A stretch of DNA of 64,000 nucleotides from an uncultured Clostridia bacterium (GCA_944390285.1 CALXPN010000001.1:62001-126000); one strand, 5' to 3'; positions 12,295 through 21,426 are shown, numbered from the stretch's first letter. Numbers and translations are program-made. Notes: generated by a model not told the origin, from the sequence alone.

Positions 12295-13983
12295 TTAATA
12301 TGATTTTCTTATATCTTTCATATTAATCTGAACACTTTCTATTCCATTAAAAGTATTTATCTCCAATACTCCTATAACATCAATTTTATCTCCTATTAAA
12401 TATTCTTCCGAATATTTTCCCATATTAAATCCTATTGCATTTATTATTTTATTTTCATCTTTTAATGTTAATTTTAAATGTTTTCCCTCTGATAAGGCTC
12501 TTATAGAGTCTATTTTCAAATTTCTATATATGAAAATAGGAGTTTTATTTGACTCTCCAAAAGGTTCTAACAAATTTAATTCTTTCACATTTTCTATTTT
12601 TATATCATTCAAAGTTATTTCTTTGTCTATTTTTATTATTGGAGTTAACTCATCAGTATGTAGATTTTCAGCAATACTTTCCAGTTTTTCTTTGAAAGCT
12701 TTAAAATCTTTCTTTTTCAAACTTAATCCAACAGCCATTTCATGTCCACCATATTTTTCTAGATAATCACTAGCTAAACATAATGCTTCATGAAGATCAA
12801 ATCCGGGTATACTTCTTCCTGAGCCTTTTCCATTATCATTCTCAAAACATATTAATATACTTGGTTTATAATATAGCTCAGTAATTTTTGAAGAAACTAT
12901 TCCTATAACACCATGATGCCAATTTTCAGATCCTAAAATTATCATATTTTTTTTATTCTCTTCATTCTTTTCTATTTTTGCAATTGCTTCTTCAAAAATT
13001 CTTTTTTCTATATTTTGTCTTTGTTTATTATATTCATTCAATTTTTCTGTTATTTGTTCAGCTTCTACTATATTTTCTGTTAAAAATAATTCTAAAGCAT
13101 CTTTTTCATGTCCCATTCTACCACATGCATTTATTCTAGGAGCTATACCAAAAGAAACAGTAGTAGAATTAACTTCTTTATATGAAGTAGCTTTTAATAA
13201 TGCTTTTACACCTGGTGTTTTCGTTTGTTTTATAAGCATTAAACCAAGTTTAGCTATAACTCTATTTTCGTCAACTAGTGGAACTATATCTGATATTGTA
13301 CCAATACAAACTATATCTAAATATTTTAAATATTCTTTTTCTGGTAGATTCAATCTTTGTCCTATTGCTTGTATTAATTTAAAAGATACTCCTACACCTG
13401 CTAAACTATTGAATGGATATTTATTATCTTTTCTTTTACAATCTATTATAGCCAAAGCATTTGGAAGTATATCTAATGGTTCATGATGATCAGTAATAAT
13501 AACTTCCATTCCTAGACTATATGCATAGTCTATTTCTTCTGTACTAGAAATTCCACAATCTACAGTAATTATTAATTTATAACCTTCATCTGCAATAGTT
13601 TTTATTGCTTTTTTATTTAATCCATAACCTTCATTTAATCTGTTTGGAATATAATATCCTACATTTAATCCACATTGATTCAAAAATTTTGAAAGTACTG
13701 TTATACTTGTAATACCATCTACATCATAATCCCCATAAATCATTGTTTTTTCTTTCTCATCTATTGCCTTTATGATTCTATCAACAGCAATTTTCATATC
13801 TGGCATTAAATACGGATCATGGAAATCATTCCTAGTCGGATTTAAAAACAATTTTATTTCTTCATCAGTTTTTATATTTCTATTTACTAATACAGTTGCT
13901 AGTAATTCTGATATATTAAATTTTTGAGATATTTCTTTTATTTTTGCATTATCAGAATCATAAAATTCCCATTTTTTATTCAT
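12295..13983 (-). CDS. recJ: Single-stranded-DNA-specific exonuclease RecJ
   Basis: 5'-3' exonuclease for recombination and mismatch or base-excision repair. DHH-family motifs are IYGDYDVDGITS, IITVDCGISS, VIITDHHEP and a DHHA1 domain with GSGRSIPGFDLH. The C-terminal OB domain ends near residue 560. I choose the ATG at 13983 (MNKKWEF), which has AGGAG seven bases before it; an upstream in-frame start would add 15 residues and lacks a site. First gene of recJ-relA-MBL-hisS. The apt and dtd genes often found inside this cluster in other Firmicutes are absent here. Confidence 0.94.
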   Translation of the reverse strand: MNKKWEFYDSDNAKIKEISQKFNISELLATVLVNRNIKTDEEIKLFLNPTRNDFHDPYLMPDMKIAVDRIIKAIDEKEKTMIYGDYDVDGITSITVLSKFLNQCGLNVGYYIPNRLNEGYGLNKKAIKTIADEGYKLIITVDCGISSTEEIDYAYSLGMEVIITDHHEPLDILPNALAIIDCKRKDNKYPFNSLAGVGVSFKLIQAIGQRLNLPEKEYLKYLDIVCIGTISDIVPLVDENRVIAKLGLMLIKQTKTPGVKALLKATSYKEVNSTTVSFGIAPRINACGRMGHEKDALELFLTENIVEAEQITEKLNEYNKQRQNIEKRIFEEAIAKIEKNEENKKNMIILGSENWHHGVIGIVSSKITELYYKPSILICFENDNGKGSGRSIPGFDLHEALCLASDYLEKYGGHEMAVGLSLKKKDFKAFKEKLESIAENLHTDELTPIIKIDKEITLNDIKIENVKELNLLEPFGESNKTPIFIYRNLKIDSIRALSEGKHLKLTLKDENKIINAIGFNMGKYSEEYLIGDKIDVIGVLEINTFNGIESVQINMKDIRKSY

Positions 13984-14105
13984 CCCTTTACTCCTAAAAT
14001 ATAATTTTTCCATAGTATTATATAACAAAATTTGAATAAAAGATAGTTTTTTTCGTCAAAATATTACATTTTTTTGATATTTTCTAATAAATGTTATATA
14101 ATTCC

Positions 14106-14300
14106 TTTTTGTAGTATGCAGTATAAAATATAATAAATATTGTTTGGAAAGAAGTTTGAATTTAGAAATTCTTAAGTTAAATTTGTGAGGGAATCTCAAG
14201 CTTGTTCTTGAGGGTGCTGACAATTTTAACTTTAGAATTTCTATGAAAACTTGCTTGACTTTAAGATATTTATTATATTTTATACTGCATACTACAAAAA
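14106..14300. repeat. Long inverted-repeat element A (195 bp)
   Basis: Fills most of the 390-base gap between recJ and the YlbF-like gene. Outer arms 14106-14140 and 14266-14300 are perfectly complementary over 35 bases. Inner arms near 14163-14186 and 14220-14243 pair with few mismatches and contain AGAAATTCT. The core (about 14187-14219) is GC-richer and holds a small CTCAAG/CTTGAG hairpin and GAGGGTGC. It has no coding potential. See also elements at 26042 and 58157. Confidence 0.85.
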
Positions 14301-14312
14301 AGAGATAAGTAG

Positions 14313-14357
14313 AAAAAAGTGCTGATAAATATTTTTTTATTTATCAACACTTTTTAA
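14313..14357 (-). terminator. Terminator of the DUF4912-GH57-YlbF operon
   Basis: Hairpin of about 17 bp with A/T flanks just after the YlbF-like stop. The one imperfect pair is a G-U wobble on minus-strand RNA but a C-A mismatch on plus-strand RNA, so it is built for the minus strand. Confidence 0.85.
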
Positions 14358-14374
14358 ATAGTTACATATAAAAT

Positions 14375-14707
14375 TTATAACACATCCTTAATTGCTTCTC
14401 CAATTATTTTATTTACATCTGCAACTAAAATATTGAATCTTACTTCTTTATCAAAATAATCTTTTACATTAGGATTTTTTACAAGAATTTCATAAAGTTC
14501 TTGTAATTTTTTCATCTTCTCTTCGCTTTGTTTTTCTCCTTGCATTGCCAAAAGTTGCTCTTCATAACGAATTTTTTCAAATTCATCAATTTGTTTTTTT
14601 AATTCTGGTAATTTAATTATTTCCTGCTTTACTTCTTTATATTCTAAATATTCTTTTGATTCTTTTAAAGCCCTCGCTAAATTATTTACTTCATCATAAA
14701 CATTCAT
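14375..14707 (-). CDS. YlbF/YmcA family regulator
   Basis: A 110-residue, almost wholly helical protein of the YlbF/YmcA (Com_YlbF) family, whose B. subtilis members form a complex acting on sporulation, competence and mRNA maturation by RNase Y. The family pattern is visible: an N-terminal helix ending SKEYLEYKEVKQE, LPELKKQIDEFE, and a C-terminal LVADVNKIIGEAI. It lies 73 bases after the GH57 gene and precedes a terminator, so it is the last gene of that operon. Which paralog it matches cannot be told from sequence alone. Confidence 0.8.
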   Translation of the reverse strand: MNVYDEVNNLARALKESKEYLEYKEVKQEIIKLPELKKQIDEFEKIRYEEQLLAMQGEKQSEEKMKKLQELYEILVKNPNVKDYFDKEVRFNILVADVNKIIGEAIKDVL

Positions 14708-14780
14708 TTTCTTATCCCCTTTTATTTCTAAATTTTTAATACTAATATCTTTTGTATTTTATTTAGAATATTTTCTTCAA

Positions 14781-16370
14781 TTAATAATAAATCATATAAT
14801 CTATTTCAGGGAAAATATCATCCTTATCAAATATGTCTAACAAATATTTAGCATCGATTTTATTATTTTTTATTTGATAATATAGCTTTGTAAATCTTCC
14901 AATATGATCTTTTATTGCTTTATGAGCATATTCTACCATTGTACCATTTGTAATTATAAATAACCAATCACTACTTTGAGCTAAAAGTAATTCCCTTGCA
15001 CATTGATTTAAAGCTTGTCTTCTTAATGTATTTCCTTCATTTGGAAACATGCTTGCAAGCTCACACATTCTATCTCCAGCTTTATGTAAATGCCTATGTG
15101 CATAATCATTTGTTTGATTTAGCCATACTTCACTATATCCATTAGCTCCCCAACTTGATCTACATGGTGTTGAAACTTGCATTTGTGGATACATATCTAT
15201 ATATTCACTAGGAGTAATTAATTTAAAATTACATTCATCATAATATATTTTTTTAAATAAAATATATAACCAGTATGGTCCTTCATACCACCAATGTCCA
15301 TAAAGTTCAGCGTCATATGGACAAGTAATAATAGGTGGAACATTCATATAACTTGCTAAATGATCTATTTGTTTTGTTCTACAATCCATAAAATGTCCTG
15401 CTTGTTTTTCAGCCGAATCCTTTGCCCATTGAATATCATAATAATCTTTTGGGCAATCTTTACCTGTAATTCTATAATATTTTATTCCAGTATTTACTCT
15501 TGCACCATTTGAAGCTATATATGGTTTTATATATTCATAATCACAATCATATCCAATATCTCTATAAAATTCTCTGTAATTAAAATCTCCAGGATAACCA
15601 TTTATAGAACTCCAAACCTGTCTTGAAGATTCTAAATCTCGACCAAATGCCACAAGTCCACCATGTGACACTATTGGTGCATATGTACCATATATTGGTG
15701 TTGGATCTGCATAAAGAATCCCATGTGTTTCAACAATCGCATATTCAATGCCAAATTCTTTAAGATATTTATCTGCCTCAGGTACATATCCACATTCTGG
15801 AAGCCAAATTCCTCTGGGAGCTTTTCCAAAAAATTTTTTATATGTTTGTACTCCTACTGCAATTTGAGCTCTTACTGTTTTCTCATTAATATAAAGAATA
15901 GGAAAATAACCATGTGTTGCTCCACAAGTTATAATTTCTAATACCCCTATATCCTGAAAATGTTTAAACCCTTTTATTAATTCACAATTATATATATCTT
16001 TAAACACGTGCAAATCATTTGTATATCTATTTAAATAATATTTTGATAAATTATTTAATCTTGAATCATATACTGTTCTTTTTACTTCTTTTTCCGCAAG
16101 TTCAATATGTTTGTTTAAATATTTTATATATCTTTCTTGTAATAATTTATTATCAAGCATGTTTAAAAGTGGTGGTGACATTGTCATTGTAAGTCTAAAA
16201 TCTACATGCTCTTCTTCTAATTTTTTAAAATTTAAAAGAAGTGGAATATATGTTTCGGAAATAGCTTCAAAAAGCCATTCTTCTTCTAAATAATCTTCAC
16301 TTTCTGGATGATGTATGTATGGAAGGTGAGCATGTAATACAAAATTTACATAGCCTTTTATATTTTTCAT
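14781..16370 (-). CDS. GH57 glucan branching enzyme-like (DUF1957)
   Basis: Glycoside hydrolase family 57 protein of 529 residues. FVLHAHLPYIHH at the N-terminus carries the family His motif. GIWLPECGY (about residue 187) contains the likely nucleophile Glu, and YDAELYGHWWYEGP (about 352) the likely acid/base Asp. The C-terminal DUF1957 helical domain follows (SSWGANGYSEVWLN, QSSDWLFIITNGT). Members with this layout are alpha-1,4-glucan branching enzymes. It sits between a DUF4912 protein and a YlbF-like protein and is divergent from a GT4 enzyme resembling glucan synthases, which fits storage-glucan or surface-glucan synthesis. Start behind AAAGGAAA. Confidence 0.88.
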   Translation of the reverse strand: MKNIKGYVNFVLHAHLPYIHHPESEDYLEEEWLFEAISETYIPLLLNFKKLEEEHVDFRLTMTMSPPLLNMLDNKLLQERYIKYLNKHIELAEKEVKRTVYDSRLNNLSKYYLNRYTNDLHVFKDIYNCELIKGFKHFQDIGVLEIITCGATHGYFPILYINEKTVRAQIAVGVQTYKKFFGKAPRGIWLPECGYVPEADKYLKEFGIEYAIVETHGILYADPTPIYGTYAPIVSHGGLVAFGRDLESSRQVWSSINGYPGDFNYREFYRDIGYDCDYEYIKPYIASNGARVNTGIKYYRITGKDCPKDYYDIQWAKDSAEKQAGHFMDCRTKQIDHLASYMNVPPIITCPYDAELYGHWWYEGPYWLYILFKKIYYDECNFKLITPSEYIDMYPQMQVSTPCRSSWGANGYSEVWLNQTNDYAHRHLHKAGDRMCELASMFPNEGNTLRRQALNQCARELLLAQSSDWLFIITNGTMVEYAHKAIKDHIGRFTKLYYQIKNNKIDAKYLLDIFDKDDIFPEIDYMIYY

Positions 16371-16447
16371 TTATTTTTTCCTTTCAAGTAAGTGTAAAAA
16401 CAAAATACAAAAATATTTTGTTTTCAGAAATTAATTTTTATATAATA

Positions 16448-17437
16448 TTATTTAAAAGCTGAACTAGAAAGTTTTGATGATGGATTAGCCATATCAAACA
16501 TTCCTTCTGAAATTTCATCTTTATATTGTTCTTCATAAAATCCTTTAACACTATAATTATTTCCAAATACATCTTTAAAACTTTTAACACTTATATATGT
16601 TTCTTCATTTGTTTTTACATTTCTAAAAGTTATATAATCTGGTAATTCTTCTAATAAAACATGATCATTTGGAATTTCTAATATATTTGAATTTGCAAAA
16701 GGTAAATAATCTGTTTTCAAAATAATATTGTTTTCTTCCAATTTAGCTATATTAATAAATTCATCTTTATATTTAAATTTTCTTCCTAATTGAATAGTAT
16801 ATTTGTTTTTAGGATCATCAATATCTATATACCAACTATTTGCAAAATCATTTATAGGAATTTCTTTTACATATTGTTTATCTTCATTGTATAACAATAA
16901 TACAGGATATGTTTTTTCAAAAAAATCGTCTCCAAATGTTTCTATATATTTTTTTCTATCATTATCAGAAACATCCCAATATACAAACATTTTTTTAGGA
17001 GTTTGTGCAAGTATTTTTACAACAGTTTCATTGTATCTATATGGTAAATCATAATATTCAATCATATATTGTGGTTCAGATGCTTTTTTATCAGCTGAAG
17101 TTTTTGTCTTTTTAGAAACAGTTTTTTCTGAGTTTTCATCATCTGAAACTTTTAAACTCTCTTCTTGCATAGCAATTATTTTAGATATAAAATCCTTTAT
17201 TTTTTCAATTACTGTTGCTTCATCTACTTTTTTATCTGATTTTTTACTTATCTTATCTTCTTTTTTACTTTTAGTAGATTTTTTTGCAATTTTTTCTTCT
17301 ATCAAATCTTCTTTACTAAAAGATTTTTGTGATTTTTTTGAAATTTTAGTATTCTTTTTCTCATTTATTGCACTTTTTTCTAGCTCTTCTTTTTCTTGCA
17401 TATCCTTATTTTCCTCCTTAGTATTTGAGTATTTCAT
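16448..17437 (-). CDS. DUF4912 protein with Lys/Ser-rich N-terminus
   Basis: A 329-residue protein. Residues 1-115 are a low-complexity tail of Lys, Ser and Glu with repeated 'KKS'-like units, probably disordered. Residues 120-265 form a DUF4912 domain (LPYRYNETVVKILAQTPKKM, FVYWDVSDNDRKKY, SWYIDIDDP), a beta-sandwich seen next to GH57 enzymes and thought to bind carbohydrate. The C-terminus is Ser-rich. The start ATG has GGGGAG five bases upstream and a well-formed promoter before it. It heads the operon with the GH57 enzyme, for which it may be a scaffold or substrate-binding partner. Confidence 0.82.
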   Translation of the reverse strand: MKYSNTKEENKDMQEKEELEKSAINEKKNTKISKKSQKSFSKEDLIEEKIAKKSTKSKKEDKISKKSDKKVDEATVIEKIKDFISKIIAMQEESLKVSDDENSEKTVSKKTKTSADKKASEPQYMIEYYDLPYRYNETVVKILAQTPKKMFVYWDVSDNDRKKYIETFGDDFFEKTYPVLLLYNEDKQYVKEIPINDFANSWYIDIDDPKNKYTIQLGRKFKYKDEFINIAKLEENNIILKTDYLPFANSNILEIPNDHVLLEELPDYITFRNVKTNEETYISVKSFKDVFGNNYSVKGFYEEQYKDEISEGMFDMANPSSKLSSSAFK

Positions 17438-17460
17438 ATCTACTCCCCATAGTATTACAT

Positions 17461-17489
17461 ATTATATCTATAATTTTTTTAAACTTCAA
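17461..17489 (-). promoter_or_regulatory. Promoter of the DUF4912-GH57 operon
   Basis: On the minus strand TTGAAG (17489-17484) and a perfect TATAAT (17466-17461) are separated by 17 bases, about 23 bases before the DUF4912 start codon. Together with the oppositely directed promoter at 17590 it accounts for the 316-base divergent gap. Confidence 0.7.
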
Positions 17490-17589
17490 TAGAATTTTAA
17501 AAATAAATTTCATTTTTGTTTTTTTAATTTTTTTGTTATATTTGTAATCAAAATGTAATACTTTTTTTGCTTTTTTTTGTCAAAAATTG

Positions 17590-17618
17590 TTTACTTTTAG
17601 TTTCTTTTTATATACAAT
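17590..17618 (+). promoter_or_regulatory. Promoter of the GT4 glycosyltransferase gene
   Basis: TTTACT at 17590-17595, 17-base spacer, TACAAT at 17613-17618. It implies a 5' leader of about 130 bases, unusually long for this window, containing the hairpin at 17663-17700. Confidence 0.6.
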
Positions 17619-17662
17619 ATATAAAGAATTGAAAATATTATTCTTTTAATTTCTTATATGCC

Positions 17663-17700
17663 AAGCCTTCTCAAAAAAACACATTTTTTTTGAAGGACTT
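17663..17700 (+). promoter_or_regulatory. Leader hairpin before the GT4 gene
   Basis: AAGCCTTC(T)CAAAAAAA pairs with TTTTTTTGAAGG(A)CTT around a CACAT loop. No U-run follows directly, so it is not a plain terminator. It could be a leader structure or mRNA stabiliser. It lies in the predicted 5' leader, about 53 bases before the ATG. Confidence 0.5.
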
Positions 17701-17753
17701 GACAAAAATTTTAATTCTTACTTAACAAAAGATTGAAAGGAGTTCTTTTTAGA

Positions 17754-19049
17754 ATGAAAATTTTAATGCTATCATGGGAATACCCACCAAGAGTTGTTGG
17801 AGGAATATCTAGAGTTGTTTATGACCTATCTCACAAATTATATCAACAAGGTCATAAAGTTACTGTTATTACATATAGAGATGGTAATGTACCATACTAT
17901 GAAGATGACGATGGTGTAGATGTATACAGAGTAGACAATTTTATGATTTCTCCTAATAATTTCATAGATTGGATTATGCAACTTAATTTTAATATGATAG
18001 CAAAAGCTGGAGAAGTGATAGCAGAAAAAGGTAATTTCGATGTTATTCATGCACATGACTGGTTAACTGCATATGCTGGAAAAACTTTAAAATTTGCCTA
18101 TAATACTCCTCTTGTTTCTACAATACATGCAACAGAAGCTGGTAGAAATAGTGGTATTAGAACTGAAATGCAAAAATATATAAATGATACAGAATGGATG
18201 CTTACATATGAATCTTCTGAAGTTATTGTAAATAGTAATTATATGAAAAATGAATTACAAAGATTATTTGGTCTACCTTATGAAAAAATAAATGTTGTTC
18301 CAAATGGTGTTAATCTTACTCTTTTTAGTGGTATAGAAAGAGATTATGATTTTAGAAGAAGATTTGCCATGGATAATGAAAAAATAATTCTTTTCATGGG
18401 AAGATTAGTATACGAAAAAGGAATTCAAACACTTATTGCTGCTATGCCAAAAATACTTGCAAATTATCATGACTCAAAATTAATTATAGCTGGAAAAGGT
18501 GGTATGATTAATGAGTTAAGAGCACAAGTCAATTCATTGGGATTAGGAAATAAAGTTTATTTTACTGGATATTTAGGTTCAAAGGATGTTCAAAAAATGT
18601 ATAAATGTGCAGATGTTGCAGTATTTCCAAGTACATATGAACCTTTTGGTATTGTTGCCCTTGAAGGTATGCTTTCTGGAACACCTGTAGTCACATCAGA
18701 TATCGGTGGATTAAATGAGATTGTAGAACATGGAGTAAATGGAATGAAAAGTTATGCTGGTAATCCTAATTCACTTGCTGATTCTATTTTAGCATTATTA
18801 TTTAATCCAGAACTATGTAAAACTGTTTCAAAAAATGCTAAAGAAAAAGTAAAAGCTCAATATAATTGGACAAAAATTACTGAAGATACTCACTTAACTT
18901 ATGAAAAGGCTATATGTGAAACAATGGCTGAAAGGCAGAAAAAACAAATTGCTCAAGAACAAGCTCATAAACATATTAAAAAATCAAACGAAATTGCTAA
19001 TTTACTTTCATTCAAAAAAGCTAGACAAGCATATGCTTCTTTTAATTAA
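17754..19049 (+). CDS. GT4 glycosyltransferase, glycogen-synthase-like
   Basis: A 431-residue GT-B enzyme. It begins MKILMLSWEYPPRVVGGISR, the glycine-rich acceptor-side loop of starch/glycogen-synthase-like GT4 proteins. DVIHAHDWLTAYAG and VNSNYMKNEL follow, and the C-terminal donor-binding half has FMGRLVYEKGIQTL and the E-X7-E motif in FPSTYEPFGIVALEGM. A Lys/Gln-rich tail ends the protein. I place the start at 17754, behind AAAGGAG (17736-17742); an upstream TTG would overlap that site. Divergent from the GH57/DUF4912 operon, so probably the polymerase partner of the branching enzyme. Confidence 0.85.
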   Translation: MKILMLSWEYPPRVVGGISRVVYDLSHKLYQQGHKVTVITYRDGNVPYYEDDDGVDVYRVDNFMISPNNFIDWIMQLNFNMIAKAGEVIAEKGNFDVIHAHDWLTAYAGKTLKFAYNTPLVSTIHATEAGRNSGIRTEMQKYINDTEWMLTYESSEVIVNSNYMKNELQRLFGLPYEKINVVPNGVNLTLFSGIERDYDFRRRFAMDNEKIILFMGRLVYEKGIQTLIAAMPKILANYHDSKLIIAGKGGMINELRAQVNSLGLGNKVYFTGYLGSKDVQKMYKCADVAVFPSTYEPFGIVALEGMLSGTPVVTSDIGGLNEIVEHGVNGMKSYAGNPNSLADSILALLFNPELCKTVSKNAKEKVKAQYNWTKITEDTHLTYEKAICETMAERQKKQIAQEQAHKHIKKSNEIANLLSFKKARQAYASFN

Positions 19050-19072
19050 ATATAAATTAATATATAATAAAT

Positions 19073-19102
19073 AAAAAACAAGAGATAAAACTCTTGTTTT
19101 TT
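19073..19102. terminator. Bidirectional terminator between GT4 and traX-like genes
   Basis: Perfect 12-bp stem (19073-19084 with 19091-19102) with A and T runs on both sides, set between two convergent genes. Confidence 0.9.
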
Positions 19103-19113
19103 ATATTTCTATT

Positions 19114-19788
19114 TTATTTTATAAAAAATATATTTATCATATATAAGATTATCATATGCAATGGGTAAAAAGCATAATAAAAATACTTTATTTTTCTACC
19201 TTGTTTTCCATTATATAAAAGAATAAAAACTATTGGAATCATATAGCAAACAAAATATGTTATATATACTTTGTTTAATATTAATATTTTATCTAAATAG
19301 AAGAATAATATTAATAATATTGCAAAACAAAATGGTAAATATTGTTTTTTATTTTTTAATATATACATTAGTAAAACAGTAGCAACTCCAAACCAACCAT
19401 AATCTACTTTTAAAAACTCGCCTAACCAAATAATTATTAAACAAAATGGTATAGAAACAAATTTATTTTTTATTTTATCATAAACAGTTATAGCAAATAA
19501 CCCTAATAAAAGTGTAAACATTATATTTAGCATTATCCATTCGCCAACTAATGTTCTAAACAACATAAATGGTATTTGAGAAATCAAACCAAAAATAAAT
19601 AGTCTTTGACAATATTTTTTTAAATTACTAGTATGAATATATCCTTCTGTAATCAAAAAAGCAAAAAGTGGAAAAGCTATTCTACCTAAATATATTGTTA
19701 TAAAGTTTTCAGTAGCAGGAATAGCGTATTTTACATGATCTAAGACCATTGTAACACACGCTATAATTTTTATAACGAAAATTGACAT
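19114..19788 (-). CDS. TraX family integral membrane protein
   Basis: A 224-residue polytopic membrane protein with about seven hydrophobic segments. The N-terminus is of TraX type: KIIACVTMVLDHVKYAI, YLGRIAFPLFAFLITEGY and RLFIFGLISQIPF. The founder TraX acetylates F-pilin; chromosomal Firmicute homologs are general acyltransferase-like proteins of unknown substrate. The His in MVLDH and the Arg in GRIAFP, expected for this superfamily, are present. The ATG stands one base after the yqeY stop, so the two are probably translationally coupled. Confidence 0.85.
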   Translation of the reverse strand: MSIFVIKIIACVTMVLDHVKYAIPATENFITIYLGRIAFPLFAFLITEGYIHTSNLKKYCQRLFIFGLISQIPFMLFRTLVGEWIMLNIMFTLLLGLFAITVYDKIKNKFVSIPFCLIIIWLGEFLKVDYGWFGVATVLLMYILKNKKQYLPFCFAILLILFFYLDKILILNKVYITYFVCYMIPIVFILLYNGKQGRKIKYFYYAFYPLHMIILYMINIFFIK

Positions 19789-19789
19789 A

Positions 19790-20230
19790 CTATTTTAATA
19801 TCTCTCTTACTACTTCATTAATAGATTTTCCATCAGCTGATGCCCCTATTTTTGCTTTTGCTTCTTTCATAACAACTCCCATATCTTTTATAGAAGTAGC
19901 TCCTATCTCTTCTATAACTTCAGATACAATTTCTTTTATTTCTTCTTTTGTTAGTTGTTTTGGCAGGTATTCTTCTAATATAGAAATTTCTTCATTAGTT
20001 TGATTTATTAAATCTTCTCTTCTCGCTTTTTCAAAATCTGAAAGTGCATCTTTTTTACCTTTTACTTCTTTTGCAATAATCTCTATTATCTTTTCATCAT
20101 CTACTGCTATACCTTTATCTTTTTCAATTTGAAGTATTGCTGCTCTAATCATTTGAACAGTATTTTTTCTTATTTCATTTTTTTCCTTCATAGATTTTTT
20201 TAAATCTTCCATCAATTTTTCTTTTAACAT
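19790..20230 (-). CDS. yqeY: GatB/YqeY domain protein
   Basis: A 146-residue protein made only of the YqeY tail domain found at the C-terminus of GatB. The N-terminal helical part has EIRKNTVQMIRAAILQIEKD; the C-terminal part has ILEEYLPKQL, KDMGVVMKEAKAKIGASADG and a final EVVREIL. It probably binds tRNA; its free-standing role is not established. Start behind AAGGAAGG. It lies 38 bases after the ytxC-like gene. Confidence 0.93.
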   Translation of the reverse strand: MLKEKLMEDLKKSMKEKNEIRKNTVQMIRAAILQIEKDKGIAVDDEKIIEIIAKEVKGKKDALSDFEKARREDLINQTNEEISILEEYLPKQLTKEEIKEIVSEVIEEIGATSIKDMGVVMKEAKAKIGASADGKSINEVVREILK

Positions 20231-20268
20231 ATTCTTTCCTTCCTTCTTTATGTGTTATTACATATATT

Positions 20269-20763
20269 TTAAAAAGTTATTAAGTCCAAATAACTAAATA
20301 CTGAAACTTCTACTATCTTTTCTAATAATTCTTTATATTCCTTTATTCTAAAATTTACAAATCCCTCTAAAACTATTTTTTTATTTTCTAACAAATAATT
20401 TTTAATAGTATTTTTTAAAATTTCATTTTTATATCCTATTTTTTCATCAGGTAATTCTAATACTTTTTTACTAATCTCAAAAATATAATTTCTCTCAATA
20501 GAACTTAAATAAAAATAATTTTTTTCAACATTCTTCTTTAAAAAGTCATTTTCATAAAATTTCTCTATTGTTTTTTTTATAATAATAGCAACAATTTCAT
20601 AAAATTCATCAATATACTCTTGTTCTAAATAATGAATTATTAAATTATCATAAGTTTTAAATCTATAATTAGACATACATATATTTATAGGCAATTTTTC
20701 AAATTGTTCTATTAAAAATTCAATTTTTTCACAACTAACAGATTTTATACAAACTGATTTCAC
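20269..20763 (-). CDS. Short YtxC-like sporulation protein
   Basis: A 164-residue protein resembling YtxC, a sporulation protein of unknown function that is normally about 280 residues. The recognisable part is EGFVNFRIKEYKELLEKIVE near the C-terminus, after a helical region with YFYLSSIERNYIFEISKKV. It ends soon after this motif, where family members continue for roughly 90 residues. No continuation was seen in another frame before yqeY, so this is either a short form or an old C-terminal truncation. The start is a GTG behind GAGGAG. Confidence 0.55.
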   Translation of the reverse strand: MKSVCIKSVSCEKIEFLIEQFEKLPINICMSNYRFKTYDNLIIHYLEQEYIDEFYEIVAIIIKKTIEKFYENDFLKKNVEKNYFYLSSIERNYIFEISKKVLELPDEKIGYKNEILKNTIKNYLLENKKIVLEGFVNFRIKEYKELLEKIVEVSVFSYLDLITF

Positions 20764-20842
20764 TAGTTACTCCTCTGAATATTAAAATACTTTATTTTAT
20801 ATTATTCATATTTTTCCATTAGTGTGTTTATATTATTCATTT

Positions 20843-21349
20843 TTATTCAGAATCTGTGTTTCTTACAAAATTAACATGTTCTACTGTATTATCTAGGTCT
20901 ACAAACATATAATCATACCATGTATCTGATAATGTATCTGCAAAAGTGTCATATTTGTAAGTATAAGTTATTGTAGCTTCTGTTTTATCTTCATTATATG
21001 TTACTTTATCTATTGAATATATATAATCTTTTGTTGTATCTTCATATACAACAACAACTGCAAGTTTATTTTCTTTAAAAAATTCCTCATTATACTTTTC
21101 ACTAAAGCTTAGTTTTTTATATGTTGCTCTGTTTTCCATAGTATCTTTTATATTTTTTCCATCTATAAATTTTTGAAATTCTGTATAATTATTGAATAAT
21201 GTACTTTCTGCTTCTGCATTTGCAGTTGTAAGAAAATATTCTACTTTTCCTTCTTTATTTAATACATTAAAAATCATAAATCCTGCTACTATAATCACAA
21301 CAATTACAATCCATATTATTGTTGATTTAGTAATTCCATTTGTTCCCAT
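20843..21349 (-). CDS. Single-pass membrane protein, possibly PrcB-like
   Basis: A 168-residue protein with one N-terminal membrane segment (residues 9-28) and an outside domain of about 135 residues. The domain contains EEFFKENKLAVVVVYEDTTK and alternating beta strands (KTEATITYTYKYDTF), a layout similar to PrcB-type secreted domains, though the match is weak. No lipobox. The start ATG is behind GAAGGAGA. Neighbours on both sides are sporulation genes, which suggests but does not show a role in spore formation. Confidence 0.5.
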   Translation of the reverse strand: MGTNGITKSTIIWIVIVVIIVAGFMIFNVLNKEGKVEYFLTTANAEAESTLFNNYTEFQKFIDGKNIKDTMENRATYKKLSFSEKYNEEFFKENKLAVVVVYEDTTKDYIYSIDKVTYNEDKTEATITYTYKYDTFADTLSDTWYDYMFVDLDNTVEHVNFVRNTDSE

Positions 21350-21426
21350 TTTTCATCTTCTCCTTCATTTTTTACTATAATTATCATAACTTAAATCACA
21401 AAAAAGTACAAGAGAATTTTTGAATT

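Noticed and set aside
17663..17700. GT4 leader hairpin as a terminator
   Set aside because: No U-run follows the stem on the plus strand, and the gene downstream needs read-through.
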